Shown piece by piece: positions 34,202 through 43,988 of a stretch of 64,000 nucleotides of DNA. The notes below the pieces were generated by a model. It saw only the letters and a list, made by a program, of their open reading frames with translations, was not told the origin of the DNA and searched no databases. Origin of the DNA: CAVVAL01 sp963740215 (lineage in GTDB: Bacteria; Actinomycetota; Actinomycetes; Mycobacteriales; Cryptosporangiaceae); the NCBI GenBank assembly GCA_963740215.1, contig CAVUDJ010000021.1, forward strand, positions 62,001-126,000, read 5' to 3'. Each line of letters starts with the position of its first letter. The stretch's first letter is position 1. Position numbers and translations under genes: made by a program.

Positions 34202-35964
34202 AGCTGGCTCGTGGGGATGATCCGCTGCTTGCGGTACGGGTTGGCCCAGAGCAGCTTCAGGTACGCCTCCCCGGTGCGGTCCGTGTAGTCGACGCGGATC
34301 GCGTACTTCTGCCCGGCCTCCAGCGAGATCGTGCCCTTGTTCACGGCCGGTGCGTGCGGCGTCGAGTTGTCGACGACGACCTTGCCGTCGACCCACACCT
34401 TCACTGTCTCGTCCGAGACGGTGAGGAATGTGTGCGCACCGGTGAACTGCGGCTGCACGAAGCCGGTCCAACGCGCGGAGAAGTTGTCGACCGGGATCGC
34501 CGGCGCGGGTGAGCCCTTCTGCCGCCACGCGAAGTTCAACGCGCGGTCGGTGCGGGTGACTGCCGGCGTGCCGCTGAACGTGGGGTTCGTCCAGTACTTG
34601 CCGGTCAGACCAGTGCCCGTTCCGCCGCCGGCCGCGGGCAGCACGGTCGTCAGCTCGATGACCGTCGCAGTGGCGTTGGTCGCGGCGCCGGATGGCACGA
34701 TGTCGAACCCGTCGCCGGCGGCACGCCAGCCGACCGGGCCCGCACTGCCCAGCACGCGCGCCGACGTGATCTCGAAGGGCGCCTTCGCCGTCAGGTGCAG
34801 TGGCGCGCCGGGCGCGGGCCAGTCGTAGACGGACAGGTACAGCTTGTCCGACCTGCGGCTTACCGCGCCCCACGCCGGGTCCGCCGCGAGGCCTGTGTAG
34901 GTGGCCTCGTAGACCGACTCCTGGTGGGCCGCGATCCACTCGCCCACACCGCGCAACCGGCCGGCCGCCTCCGCGGGGATGACGCCGGTGTTGTCGGGAC
35001 CCACATTGAGCAGCATGTTGCCGTCGCGGGCGACGATGTCGAGCAGGAACCGGGTGAGCGTCGTCGACGACTTCCAGTTCGTGTCGTACCGGGCCCATCC
35101 CCACCGGTCGCTGGTGGTGATGCACGCCTCCCACGGCGCACCGTCCACCGGTGCGAGCGGGATGTTCTGGTGGCGTTCCGGCGTTTCGTGATCGCCGTCG
35201 ACGATGCGGCTCTTGCCGACACGGTCATTGATCACCAGGTTGGGATCCAGGCCGCGCAAGTACGCCTGGAGCTCCTCGGCCTCAGCGAGGGTCCACCACT
35301 TGGGCGAGTGCCCGTCGAACCACAGCGACGCGGGGTGGTAGGTGGTCACCAGCTCGGTGAGCTGCTGGTACATGTTCCGCTTGTACGCCGGGTAGTCGTC
35401 CCGGGCGCCCGGGTGGTGCCAGTCGTTGATGGAGTAGTACAGCCCGAACTTGATGCCCTGCGCGTCGGCGCCGCGCTTCAACTCGGCAAGGACGTCGCGG
35501 TTCTTGTCGAAGGACGAGTGGTCGCGCAGGTTCCACGGGTTCGCCTTCGTCGGCCACATCGCGTACCCGTCGTGGTGCTTCGCCGTGATCACGACGTACT
35601 TCTGTCCCGCGTCCTTGGCCAGCTTGGCGATCGCGTTGCCGTCGAATTTGGACGGATTGAACCGGCGGGCCGCCGCCTCGTACTCCGGCCAGGGAATGCG
35701 GCACCGGTTGACGATCCACTCGGCATCCTGGCAGACGGTGCCGTCCGGCTTCCGATACTCGCCACCCCAGTACGAGTAGGCGCCGAAGTGGATGAATATG
35801 CCGAACGTGGCGTCGCGCCACCAGGCCATCCGGGGTGACGTGAACGGGTCGTCGACGGCGTAGTTCGTGCCCGGCCCGGGAGCCGCGGCGGCGTTCACCG
35901 GGGCCGGTAACAGGCTGAGCAGGAGCGCGAGGCTGACGGCGGCGGCGCGGAGCTGCGAACGCAT
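34189..35964 (-). CDS. Secreted alpha-L-fucosidase (GH29) with C-terminal PA14 domain
   Basis: 591 residues, ATG at 35964 with GAGGAG upstream. Signal peptide MRSQLRAAAVSLALLLSLLPAPVNAAAA. The GH29 barrel (residues ~45-350) has IFIHFGAYSYWGGEY, VITAKHHDGYAMWPTKANPWN and SLWFDGHSPKWW, with the Asp of W-F-D the probable nucleophile. Residues ~465-591 (GLTGKYWTNPTFSGTP... GAHTFLTVSDETVKVWVDGKVV) form a PA14 carbohydrate-binding domain. Releases L-fucose from glycans outside the cell. No sugar transporter adjacent. Confidence 0.9.
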   Translation of the reverse strand: MRSQLRAAAVSLALLLSLLPAPVNAAAAPGPGTNYAVDDPFTSPRMAWWRDATFGIFIHFGAYSYWGGEYRKPDGTVCQDAEWIVNRCRIPWPEYEAAARRFNPSKFDGNAIAKLAKDAGQKYVVITAKHHDGYAMWPTKANPWNLRDHSSFDKNRDVLAELKRGADAQGIKFGLYYSINDWHHPGARDDYPAYKRNMYQQLTELVTTYHPASLWFDGHSPKWWTLAEAEELQAYLRGLDPNLVINDRVGKSRIVDGDHETPERHQNIPLAPVDGAPWEACITTSDRWGWARYDTNWKSSTTLTRFLLDIVARDGNMLLNVGPDNTGVIPAEAAGRLRGVGEWIAAHQESVYEATYTGLAADPAWGAVSRRSDKLYLSVYDWPAPGAPLHLTAKAPFEITSARVLGSAGPVGWRAAGDGFDIVPSGAATNATATVIELTTVLPAAGGGTGTGLTGKYWTNPTFSGTPAVTRTDRALNFAWRQKGSPAPAIPVDNFSARWTGFVQPQFTGAHTFLTVSDETVKVWVDGKVVVDNSTPHAPAVNKGTISLEAGQKYAIRVDYTDRTGEAYLKLLWANPYRKQRIIPTSQLYPS

Positions 35965-36105
35965 GGGGGCTCCTCCGGCTTGGGCGAACCATCGGAGCGC
36001 CCAAGATAGAGAGGCCATACATCGGATGTCAACGGGGTCTGGAGCGCACTTTACCCCGAGAGAGCGATTACACGTCGGATGAATCCTACGAACAGGCAAA
36101 CGGGT

Positions 36106-36146
36106 TCTGGTGGGATCGCGCAGCTAGGCTGCGCGATCCCACCAGA
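36106..36146. terminator. 19-bp perfect hairpin between fucosidase and PBP4-type genes
   Basis: Arms TCTGGTGGGATCGCGCAGC (36106-36124) and its exact complement (36128-36146) with a three-base loop TAG. Lies 60 bp after the minus-strand carboxypeptidase stop (36209). Confidence 0.75.
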
Positions 36147-36208
36147 CTCGCGGCGCTCGGGTCTGCCGCGGCTCTTCGCGGCGCTCAGGTCGGCCGCGGC
36201 GCCAGGCC

Positions 36209-37855
36209 CTAGCAGCCCGCCGGGACCCAGGAGCACTCCAGCGTGCTCTCGTCGACGCGCGTGGTCGGATCGTTCCGCAGCGTGCGCGGCTTCGGCATCC
36301 GGGCGACATCGCGCTTCGCCGCAGCCTTGGCACCCGCGGCACCGGAGTTGGCCAGGGTCACGGCGATCGAGTCCTCAAGGGACTTCGGCGCCGCGCCGAG
36401 GAAGTCCTTGGTCAGGACCGAGAAGACGAGCTTCTCGCCGGCGGCGTTGGTCACGTACCCCGACAGCGCGCTGACCGAGGTGAGCGTGCCCGTCTTGGCG
36501 TGGACGTTGTTCGTCGCAGCCGTGTTCTTCATGCGGTTCTCCAGCGTGCCGCCGACGAGCTGGCCCGGCGCACCCGCGATGGGGAGGGCGTTGTACCAGG
36601 TCGTGAACCACGGGCGGCTCTGGACGCCGCGGAGCAGAGCCGTGACCTCCGTCGGCGTGACCAGGTCCTGGCGGGACAGGCCGGCGCCTTCCACCATCCG
36701 CAGGTTCGACGCGCTGACGCCGACGCTGTTGAGGAACGTCGCCGTGGCGGCCAGGCCCGCGCTCCAGGTGCCCTGGTTGCTGGCCTTACGGCCGATCGAC
36801 TTGGTGAGGATCTCGGCGTGCCCGTTGTTGCTCACCTTGAGGAAGGCGGGCAGCAGCTGCGACAGCGGCACCGACTGCCGCGATGTGACCGCTGTCGTGC
36901 CGGCGGGGGTGGCACCGAGCGTCGAACCGGGCTTCACGACGGTGACGCCCCGGCGGACCAGCGCGGCACGGAACACCGAGGCGGCGTACAGCGCCGGGTT
37001 GTCGACCGTGCGCAGGTTCGGCGCGGGCGCCGGCACACCAACCGGCGTCGAACCGGTGACGAGGATGACGTTCTTGCCGTGCTCGCGGTTGACCGAGATC
37101 GACCGCGCCGACCCCGCCGCGCCGGTGACCGCCTGGTTGATCACCGTGACGCCCGAGTTCGGCGGGTCGAGCGTCACCACGGCCGGCGATCCCGCCGCCG
37201 CGCCCGGGCCGGACGTCACGCGGACCACGCCGGTGTCGTGGATGTCGGTGGCCGACACGGTGAGCGCCGAGATCTGCGCCGCGTAGGCGAACGGCTCGTC
37301 GTCCCAGGCCCACTCGGTGCCGAGCGGCACGCGGTCGAACCAGGTGTCGTCGGCGATGAGACCCCCGTTGATCCGGGTGATGCCCGCCGCACGAACCTGC
37401 GCCGCCAGCGCGTCGTAGACCGCCGCCGACGTGGTGGGGTCGCCCGTGCCCTTGAGGTAAAGGTTGCCGCTCACCGTGCCGGCCGTGCGGGTGCCGGAGA
37501 AGGAGACGCTGGTGGTGAAGCGGTAGTCGAGGCCGAGGATGTCGAGCGCCGCGGCCGAACTCAGCAGCTTCTCGTTCGACCCGGGGTTGAAGCGCTTGTC
37601 GCCGTTGCGCGAGTAGACGACCTCGCCCGTGTTCGCGCGCCGGACGACCACCCCCGCGTGGCCGCCGTTCAGACGCGGGTCGGCGAGGAGCGCGTCGAGG
37701 TCCTCCGGGAGACCCGCCACGCTCGCCGTGGGACCGGACGGTGCCTGCGGCAAGGCGAGAGCGCCGCCGGACACCGCGCCGGTGACGCTGAGCGCGAGCG
37801 CAGCAGCAATAGACGCGGACTGTTTACCCAGCCGATAACGCACAAGATCCTCCAT
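36209..37855 (-). CDS. dacB: D-alanyl-D-alanine carboxypeptidase/endopeptidase, PBP4 (DacB) family
   Basis: 548 residues, ATG at 37855 (GTG at 37843 possible). Signal peptide SIAAALALSVTGAVSGGALA. Peptidase S13 motifs: S-x-x-K in NPGSNEKLLS (~residue 92), S-N-N in KVSNNGHAEI, and K-T-G in HAKTGTLTSVSA. The large insert between the first two motifs is typical of the family. Acts outside the membrane on peptidoglycan peptides. A C-terminal Cys pair (LECSWVPAGC) is unusual. Confidence 0.9.
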   Translation of the reverse strand: MEDLVRYRLGKQSASIAAALALSVTGAVSGGALALPQAPSGPTASVAGLPEDLDALLADPRLNGGHAGVVVRRANTGEVVYSRNGDKRFNPGSNEKLLSSAAALDILGLDYRFTTSVSFSGTRTAGTVSGNLYLKGTGDPTTSAAVYDALAAQVRAAGITRINGGLIADDTWFDRVPLGTEWAWDDEPFAYAAQISALTVSATDIHDTGVVRVTSGPGAAAGSPAVVTLDPPNSGVTVINQAVTGAAGSARSISVNREHGKNVILVTGSTPVGVPAPAPNLRTVDNPALYAASVFRAALVRRGVTVVKPGSTLGATPAGTTAVTSRQSVPLSQLLPAFLKVSNNGHAEILTKSIGRKASNQGTWSAGLAATATFLNSVGVSASNLRMVEGAGLSRQDLVTPTEVTALLRGVQSRPWFTTWYNALPIAGAPGQLVGGTLENRMKNTAATNNVHAKTGTLTSVSALSGYVTNAAGEKLVFSVLTKDFLGAAPKSLEDSIAVTLANSGAAGAKAAAKRDVARMPKPRTLRNDPTTRVDESTLECSWVPAGC

Positions 37856-37909
37856 ATGGTCAGGGCGCCCACGCGGGCCGGTGGAACGGTATCGGGAACA
37901 CGCAACCGC

Positions 37910-39028
37910 TCAATCGGCCCAGCTGAGTTCGAGCGGATCGCCGAAGAACGCGGCCAGGCGCTCGGCCTCCTGTTCGGCCGCCTTCCGCACCTTGGCCTTC
38001 AACGGCACGAACGGTTCGATCTGGACGGCCACGCGACCACGGGCACGCTCGTGCCTCCACACGCCGTCCATGCGCCCGTCGACGAGTAGCACCGCGGCGA
38101 TCCAGCCCTGCGGCCGGTAGACGCGGTCACGGAAGTCTCCGGCCAGCAGTTCGGGGACGGCACGGGAGGCGCCGATGACCCAGGGATCGAACGCGGGCAG
38201 CAGCCGGACGGATGCGGCGCCGTCGCCCAGCGCGGCGAGGTCAGTCGCGAGGACGAACCCCGCGACGCCCTCGACCTCGACCTGGGTCACCTCGTCGCCG
38301 AGCGCCGCCAGCAACGCCTTCGCTCGTGCGGGCGTGACGCCCCACCAGCGCGCGAAGTCCTCCCGGGTCGCCGGCCCGTACGCGGCGAGGTAGCGGCGGG
38401 TGACCTCGGCAAGCCCGACCTCCGGCTCGACCGGCGCGACACCGTCCAGCCAGCGGTCGGGCCGGGTGAAGCGGACGTTCTGGCCGCTGTTCGGTGCGAA
38501 GCAGAGCCGCCCGCGGAACGACGCCGGCTTGAGCATCACGCCCCAGCTCTCGCGGATCTTGTCGCCGAGCGCATCCGACCCGGTGCGGCGGGCAACCTCG
38601 TCGGCCAGCTCGGTGCGGGTGAGCGGGGGGCCGCCGAGCGCGTCGCCGACGGTGGCGATCAGCAGCTCGAGTTCGTCGCGCGTGACGCCGAAGTTCCGGA
38701 GCCAGACCGGCTTGAGGTAGTGGTCGTACGTGCCGAGCCCGGCCTGGATCAGGGGGTACTCGCCGGACGGCAGCAGGTGCAACGTGCCGCGCATCGCCCA
38801 GGTCTTGACGAACGCGCGGTCCTCCCAGAGCGACCGCTCCAAGGTGCCGGCGGAGACGCCGTCGACGCGGCTCCACAAGGACAGCTCCGCGGACGAGAAC
38901 AGCTGCGCGTGCAACCCGCCGAGCGCGGTGACGACAGCGGCCTCCGCGCCGGCCGGCGCGCGGTCATGGAGCTGGTGTCGCCGCGTACGCCACGCCATCA
39001 CCTGCCGCCACGTCACCGTCCGCCCCAT
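37910..39028 (-). CDS. Winged-helix DNA-binding protein, AlkZ-like DNA glycosylase family
   Basis: 372 residues, ATG at 39028 (ATG at 39037 possible). HTH_42 family: VTWRQVMAWRTRRHQL near the start, ALGGLHAQLFSSAELSLWSR, AFVKTWAMRGTLHLLPSGEYPL and LLPAFDPWVIGA. Relatives include AlkZ, which unhooks azinomycin interstrand crosslinks; most actinobacterial members are uncharacterised. No biosynthetic cluster adjoins. Confidence 0.82.
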   Translation of the reverse strand: MGRTVTWRQVMAWRTRRHQLHDRAPAGAEAAVVTALGGLHAQLFSSAELSLWSRVDGVSAGTLERSLWEDRAFVKTWAMRGTLHLLPSGEYPLIQAGLGTYDHYLKPVWLRNFGVTRDELELLIATVGDALGGPPLTRTELADEVARRTGSDALGDKIRESWGVMLKPASFRGRLCFAPNSGQNVRFTRPDRWLDGVAPVEPEVGLAEVTRRYLAAYGPATREDFARWWGVTPARAKALLAALGDEVTQVEVEGVAGFVLATDLAALGDGAASVRLLPAFDPWVIGASRAVPELLAGDFRDRVYRPQGWIAAVLLVDGRMDGVWRHERARGRVAVQIEPFVPLKAKVRKAAEQEAERLAAFFGDPLELSWAD

Positions 39029-39076
39029 GGCACACATTCAAACATCGGGCTGGGACAAGTCCCGTACGCTGCCGCC

Positions 39077-39712
39077 GTGACCTCAGGACCGCGCGAACCG
39101 GAGATCGACGAGTCCATCTTGGAACCGGCGGGCCTGGAGTTCGACCCCGACCTCGATGTCTACCGGGCACGAGTCACCGGTGAACACATTGCCCTCACCG
39201 GTGGCGGCGAGATCGTCGAGTCGCTGCTGGACGGCGCTGAACTGTCCGGATGCCGCTTCGATCCGCTCACGATGACGGACGTCCGGGTCGTGCGGGGCGA
39301 CCTGTCGAATGCGGTGTTCGAGGGGTTCACCGCGCGCCGGGTCGCGATCGAGGGATGCCGCGCCGTGGGCTGGCGCGTGATCGCGGACTTCGCCGAGGAC
39401 CTGCTTGTCCAGGGATGCCGCTGGGACCACGGCGGCCTGTTCATCACCCGCACGCGCGGCGCCGTCGTCTTCCGGGACTGCACATTCGCCGGTACGACGA
39501 TCCGCGGCGACCTCTCCCGCGTCGTCTTCGACTCCTGCAACCTCGCCGGTGCGGAGATCAACGCATCCACCGCCGTCGGCTGCGACCTGCGCTCGTCGCG
39601 GCTGGCCGGCGCCGCCGGGCTGCTCACCCTGCGCGGCGCCAAGATCAGCACGGACCAGCTGATCGACATCGCCGGGCTGCTTGCCGCGGAGGCTGGCTTC
39701 GAGGTCGGTTGA
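39077..39712 (+). CDS. Pentapeptide-repeat protein
   Basis: 211 residues, GTG at 39077; the long upstream extension is antisense to the AlkZ-like gene. Repeating A/C-x-F/L-x-x units are visible (LDGAELSGCRFDPLTMTDVRVVRGDLSNAVFEG, CTFAGTTIRGDLSRVVFDSCNLAGAEIN), giving a right-handed quadrilateral beta-helix. Some such proteins mimic DNA and protect gyrase; here function is open. Confidence 0.82.
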   Translation: MTSGPREPEIDESILEPAGLEFDPDLDVYRARVTGEHIALTGGGEIVESLLDGAELSGCRFDPLTMTDVRVVRGDLSNAVFEGFTARRVAIEGCRAVGWRVIADFAEDLLVQGCRWDHGGLFITRTRGAVVFRDCTFAGTTIRGDLSRVVFDSCNLAGAEINASTAVGCDLRSSRLAGAAGLLTLRGAKISTDQLIDIAGLLAAEAGFEVG

Positions 39713-39755
39713 GCCGTAGTTGGATAATCGTCGGGGGCAGGGAGGGGAAGCGACC

Positions 39756-40631
39756 GTGGCACGCGAGAGGGTCATCACCGGCGAGGCCGTCGAGGTCGAG
39801 CTGCCCATTGCGCGCCTGGCGACGCGGACCGTGGCACTCCTGTTCGACGCCGCGGTCGAGATCCTGCTGGCGTTCGTGCTGCTCATCGGCATCCTCGGGA
39901 TGACCAGTGCCGGCGCCGACAGCGCGCTGACCGGCGCAGCAGCCGTCGTGGGGCTGCTGCTGATCTTCCTGATCCTGCCGGTGACCGTGGAGACGCTCAC
40001 CCGCGGCAGCAGCCTCGGCAAGCGCATCATGGGGCTGCGGGTCGTCCGCGACGACGGTGGGCCGATCCGGTTCCGGCACGCCTTCACCCGCGGCCTCGTC
40101 GGCCTGGTCATCGAGTGGCCGGGGCTGCTCGCAGCCCCCTTCACCTGGATGTTCGGTGCCGGCGCGCTGCTCTTCAACCGCAAGGGAAAGCGCATCGGCG
40201 ATCTCGCCGCCGGCACGTTCGTGCTGCAAGAACGGCTGCCGGACCGGGGCCGCTACGTCGCCGCGATGCCGCCGCAGCTGGCGCCCTGGGCCAGGACGCT
40301 CGACCTTGTCCGCGTCGACGACGACCTAGCCATGACGGTCCGCCAGTTCCTCTCCCGGGCGCACGAGCTACGCGCCGACGCCCGCACCGCGCTCGGGCAG
40401 CGGCTGGTCGAGGAGGTCATGGCGGTGACCAGCCCGCCTCCCCCGGCCGGGGTGTCCGGCTGGTGGTTCCTCGCCGCCGTACTCGCCGAGCGCCGGCGCC
40501 GCGAGGAGGAGAAGCTGGCACGGCAGCGGTCGATCGTGGCGATCGGTCCCTCGCCGAAGGTGCAACGACCCGCCGTGCCGCAGGAACCGCCGGTGGCCGT
40601 CGGCGCGGCCGGCTACCAGCCACCCTCTTGA
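39756..40631 (+). CDS. RDD-family membrane protein
   Basis: 291 residues, GTG at 39756 with GGAGGGGAAG upstream. RDD domain: LATRTVALLFDAAVEILLAFVLL opens the first helix, SSLGKRIMGLRVVRDDGGPIRFRHAFTRGL links to the third helix, and NRKGKRIGDLAAGTFVL closes. The ~120-residue cytoplasmic tail is charged. In many actinobacteria RDD genes neighbour SpoIIM/MoxR genes; not here. Confidence 0.85.
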   Translation: MARERVITGEAVEVELPIARLATRTVALLFDAAVEILLAFVLLIGILGMTSAGADSALTGAAAVVGLLLIFLILPVTVETLTRGSSLGKRIMGLRVVRDDGGPIRFRHAFTRGLVGLVIEWPGLLAAPFTWMFGAGALLFNRKGKRIGDLAAGTFVLQERLPDRGRYVAAMPPQLAPWARTLDLVRVDDDLAMTVRQFLSRAHELRADARTALGQRLVEEVMAVTSPPPPAGVSGWWFLAAVLAERRRREEEKLARQRSIVAIGPSPKVQRPAVPQEPPVAVGAAGYQPPS

Positions 40632-40647
40632 GCCGATACCCCACGAC

Positions 40648-41916
40648 TCAACCGAAGAGGGTCTCGCCCCAGTACCCGCCGCGCTCGATCCCCGGCGGGC
40701 AGGCGAACACCGCGCTCCCGACATGCTTGATGTACTCGTTCAGGATGTCGGCGCGCGCGAGGCTGCGCTGCACCGGCACGAACTGCTTGCGCGGGTCGCG
40801 CTGGAACGCCAGGAAGAACAGCCCAGCGTCGAGCCGGCCGAGGCCGTCGGTCCCGTCGACGAAGTTGTAGCCGCGACGCAGCAGCCGGGCGCCGCCGTTG
40901 AAGGACGGGTGTGCCAGCCGCAGGTGCGCGACCGGGCCGATCACCGGCTCCTTGTCGGCGCCGAACGTCTCGAAGTCCGGCTCGTCGAACTCGTTCTTGC
41001 CGGTGAGCGGCGCTCCGGTGCCCTTGGTGCGGCCGATGATCGCCTCCTGCTCGGTGAGCGAGGTGCGATCCCACGTCTCGATCATCATGCGGATGCGACG
41101 GGCCACGAGGTACGTGCCGCCGGCCATCCACTCGGCGCCGTCGGACGCCGGCGCCCACAGGTGCTTCTCCAGCAGCTCGGTGTCCTCGGCCTTGAGGTTC
41201 CTCGTGCCGTCCTTGAAGCCCATGAGGTTCCGCGGCGTGTCCTGGGCGCGGCTGGTCGACGACGTGCGGCCGAAGCCGAGCTGCGACCAGCGCATCGACA
41301 TGGTGCCGAACGCGATCCTGGCCAGGTTGCGGATGGCGTGCACGGCCACCTGCGGATCGTTCGCGCAGGCCTGGACCGCGATGTCGCCGCCGGACCGAGC
41401 CGGGTCGAGCTTGTCGGCGGGGAACAGCGGCAGGTCGGCGAGGGCGGCGGGGCGCTTGGCGGCGATACCGAACCGGTCCTTGCCGGACGCGTCGGTGAAC
41501 AGTGACGGCCCGAACCCGATCGTCAGGGTCAGCCCGGACGGCGGCAGCCCCAACGCCTCGCCCGTGTCGTCCGGCGGAGCCTCGGGAACACCGCCGACGG
41601 CGCCGATCGGGCCGGCGTCCTTGCCCTGGCACATCCGCTCGGCGGCCCTGGTCCACGCCTTGAGGACGGCGACCAGCTCGTCCCGGTCGGAGGTGGTGAC
41701 GTCGAAGGCGGCGAAGTGCAGCCGGTCCTGCGCGGGGGTGGTGATGCCGGCCTGGTGCGCGCCGTGAAACGGCACCGCGCCGGCGGCGGACGAGGCCGCG
41801 GCCCGCGCGTCGCTCAGCATCTCGTGCCCGAGCGCGCCGCCCGCTGCGGCCACCGTGACACCGGCGACACCCGCTGCGCCGACGCCGAGCAGGCGCCGGC
41901 GGGAGACGCCCGTCAC
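40648..41916 (-). CDS. efeB: Dye-decolorising peroxidase EfeB (Tat-exported)
   Basis: 422 residues, GTG at 41916 overlapping the efeO stop by four bases. Tat signal SRRRLLGVGAAGVAGVTVAAAGG. DyP motifs: GFKDGTRN (catalytic Asp), HPSFNGGARLLRRGYNFVDG with the proximal heme His region, and FLAFQRDPRKQFVPVQ. In EfeUOB, EfeB is the exported haem peroxidase that helps oxidise Fe(II) or strip iron from haem. Confidence 0.93.
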   Translation of the reverse strand: MTGVSRRRLLGVGAAGVAGVTVAAAGGALGHEMLSDARAAASSAAGAVPFHGAHQAGITTPAQDRLHFAAFDVTTSDRDELVAVLKAWTRAAERMCQGKDAGPIGAVGGVPEAPPDDTGEALGLPPSGLTLTIGFGPSLFTDASGKDRFGIAAKRPAALADLPLFPADKLDPARSGGDIAVQACANDPQVAVHAIRNLARIAFGTMSMRWSQLGFGRTSSTSRAQDTPRNLMGFKDGTRNLKAEDTELLEKHLWAPASDGAEWMAGGTYLVARRIRMMIETWDRTSLTEQEAIIGRTKGTGAPLTGKNEFDEPDFETFGADKEPVIGPVAHLRLAHPSFNGGARLLRRGYNFVDGTDGLGRLDAGLFFLAFQRDPRKQFVPVQRSLARADILNEYIKHVGSAVFACPPGIERGGYWGETLFG

Positions 41917-43043
41917 TTCTTGGCCGCGACGACCGCGGCGACCTTGCTGACCGGCTCGCCCACAGCGTCGATCACGATGGACAGCTCCTTGATCTCGGCC
42001 GGCGTCAGCTCGGTGTAGAGCTTGAAGCCGTCGCCCTTGACGTGCTTGTCCAGCGCCGAGTCGACAGCGGCGAACCGCCGGTCGATCTCCTTGACCAGCG
42101 CCGGGTCACGCTCCTCCAGCACCGGCCGCAGCGCCGCGATCGCGCCCTGGGACCCTTCCACGTTCGCCTTGAAGTCCCACAGGTCGGTGTGCGAGTAGCG
42201 GTCCTCCTCGCCCGTGACCTTGCCGGTCGCCACCTCGTCGAGCAGCTCCTTCGAGCCGTTCGCCAGCTGCAGAGGGGTGAGCGTGGTGCTGTTGGCGAGC
42301 TCCACGACCTTCTTCACGTCCGCGAGCAGCTTGTCGGCGACCGGCCCGGACTTGCTCACGTCCTTGCCGACCCACAGGTCCTTCTCGATCTTGTGGTACC
42401 CGGTGAACTCCTTGCCGGGCTCCACGCCGTCCTCGCGACCGTCGATCGCCGGGTCGAGGTCGCCGAAGATCTCCGCCACCGGCTCGATCCGCTCCCAGTA
42501 GGTGCGGGCGACGGGGAACAGCGCCTTGGCCTTCTCCTGGTCACCGGCCTTGACCGCGGCGACGAACTCGGTGGTCTTCTCGATCAGTGCGGTGGACTGC
42601 GACTTCACGTACCGCTGGTAGCTCGCGGTGGCCTCTGCGAGCTTCGCGTCGGTGGAGACGTGCGCGGGCGCCTCGCCGGTGATCGTCAGGGCCTCGCGGA
42701 TGCCCTTGCCCTTCATCCCCGGCTTGCACGCACCCTCGTACTTCCCGGCCTGCAACTCGACGATCAGCTTGCGGCTCAGGCCCGGCCCGATGTTCTCGAC
42801 CTCGGCCATGATCCGGTCGCCCGGCGCGTACACGTAGAACTCGGTCACCTGGCTGCCGGTGTTCCTGACGTCGAACGTATGCGTGCCGGCCGCCAGCTCT
42901 GTCTCGCCCAGCTCGCAGCCGTCTTCGGAGGCGGTGACGGCGATCGGGCCGCCGTCGGCCTTGTCGTCACCGGACGAACTGCAGCCGGTGAGGGCCACGA
43001 GGGTGCCCGCGGCGAGCAGTGCGGCGGTTCGAACGGTCTGCAT
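41913..43043 (-). CDS. efeO: EfeO iron-uptake lipoprotein (cupredoxin + M75 domain)
   Basis: 376 residues, ATG at 43043. Signal peptide with lipobox L-T-G-C. Residues ~35-130 resemble a cupredoxin (IAVTASEDGCELGETELAAGTHTFDVRNTGSQVTEF); residues ~140-376 form the imelysin-like M75 domain with the metal motif H-K-I-E in GYHKIEKDLWVG. Middle gene of efeU-efeO-efeB; 17 bp downstream of efeU. Confidence 0.92.
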   Translation of the reverse strand: MQTVRTAALLAAGTLVALTGCSSSGDDKADGGPIAVTASEDGCELGETELAAGTHTFDVRNTGSQVTEFYVYAPGDRIMAEVENIGPGLSRKLIVELQAGKYEGACKPGMKGKGIREALTITGEAPAHVSTDAKLAEATASYQRYVKSQSTALIEKTTEFVAAVKAGDQEKAKALFPVARTYWERIEPVAEIFGDLDPAIDGREDGVEPGKEFTGYHKIEKDLWVGKDVSKSGPVADKLLADVKKVVELANSTTLTPLQLANGSKELLDEVATGKVTGEEDRYSHTDLWDFKANVEGSQGAIAALRPVLEERDPALVKEIDRRFAAVDSALDKHVKGDGFKLYTELTPAEIKELSIVIDAVGEPVSKVAAVVAAKK

Positions 43044-43060
43044 GGTCACGACTCCGGGTG

Positions 43061-43921
43061 TCAGCGGGTTGGCAGGGGTTCGGGCTGGGACGAGGGACGG
43101 ACGGGCCGGCGCGTGGGCCAGAGGAAGAGGGCCATGACCGGCACGGCGTAGGACAGCCAGGCGACGGCTTCCAGGACGGTCGTGGCCGGGCTGAAGTTGA
43201 AGATCCCCTTGAGGAGGGTGCCGTACCAGCTGTCCGGCGGTACCTGCTCGGACACGTCGAACGCGAGCGTGTGCAGGCCGGGCAGGAACTCGGCCTCCTG
43301 CAGGTCGTGAACGCCGTAGGCGAGGATCCCGGCGGCGACGACGATGAGGCCGGCGCCGGTCCAGGTGAAGAAGCGGGCCAGGTTGAGGTGGATCGCGCTG
43401 CGGTAGAGGAGCCAGCCGATCACGACGGCGGCGACGATGCCGGCCAGGAAGCCGACGAACGGTCCGCCCGCCTCGCCGGCCTGCTGTGCCGCGGCCCAGA
43501 AGAACAGCGTGGTCTCCAGCCCTTCACGCGCCACCGCGAGGAAGGCGGCGACCGCCACGGCGACCGGGCCGAGCGCGACGGCGGCGGCGAGCTTGCCGTG
43601 CAGGTCGGCCTTGAGGTGCCGAGCCGTGCGGCGCATCCAGAAGATCATCCAGGTGACGAAGCCGACCGCGACGATCGACAGCGTGCCGCCGAACAGCTCA
43701 CGGCTCTCGAACGTGCTGAGCAGCGACGTCGACGTGAACGTGAGGAGCGCCCCGAACACCACGCTGAGCAGTACCGCCGCGCCGACGCCGGACCAGATCA
43801 GCGGAAGCCGGTCGCGGCGGTCGGACTTGACCAGGAACGCCACGAGGATGCTGACGACCAGCGTCGCCTCCAGCCCCTCGCGGAGCCCGATGAGGAAGTT
43901 GGGAAAGAAGAACTCCCACAT
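43061..43921 (-). CDS. efeU: EfeU/FTR1-type iron permease
   Basis: 286 residues, ATG at 43921 with GGGAGGGG upstream. Seven membrane helices, with the two R-E-G-L-E iron motifs at LREGLEATLVV (~residue 14) and AREGLETTLFF (~residue 125). The high-affinity ferrous/ferric channel of the EfeUOB system. First gene of the operon, and behind an IdeR-like box. Confidence 0.94.
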   Translation of the reverse strand: MWEFFFPNFLIGLREGLEATLVVSILVAFLVKSDRRDRLPLIWSGVGAAVLLSVVFGALLTFTSTSLLSTFESRELFGGTLSIVAVGFVTWMIFWMRRTARHLKADLHGKLAAAVALGPVAVAVAAFLAVAREGLETTLFFWAAAQQAGEAGGPFVGFLAGIVAAVVIGWLLYRSAIHLNLARFFTWTGAGLIVVAAGILAYGVHDLQEAEFLPGLHTLAFDVSEQVPPDSWYGTLLKGIFNFSPATTVLEAVAWLSYAVPVMALFLWPTRRPVRPSSQPEPLPTR

Positions 43922-43967
43922 CTCGCGCCCCTCCCGTGACTCTGGACCCGCGTTGATCCAGAGACAG

Positions 43968-43988
43968 GATAGGGAAGCCTTACCTATC
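43968..43988. promoter_or_regulatory. IdeR/DtxR-type iron box upstream of efeUOB
   Basis: GATAGGGAAGCCTTACCTATC, 47 bp before the efeU start, is a near-perfect palindrome and resembles the TTAGGTTAGSCTAACCTAA consensus of IdeR/DtxR. It overlaps the last three codons of the upstream gene (stop at 43980). Iron-replete repression is the expected behaviour. Confidence 0.65.
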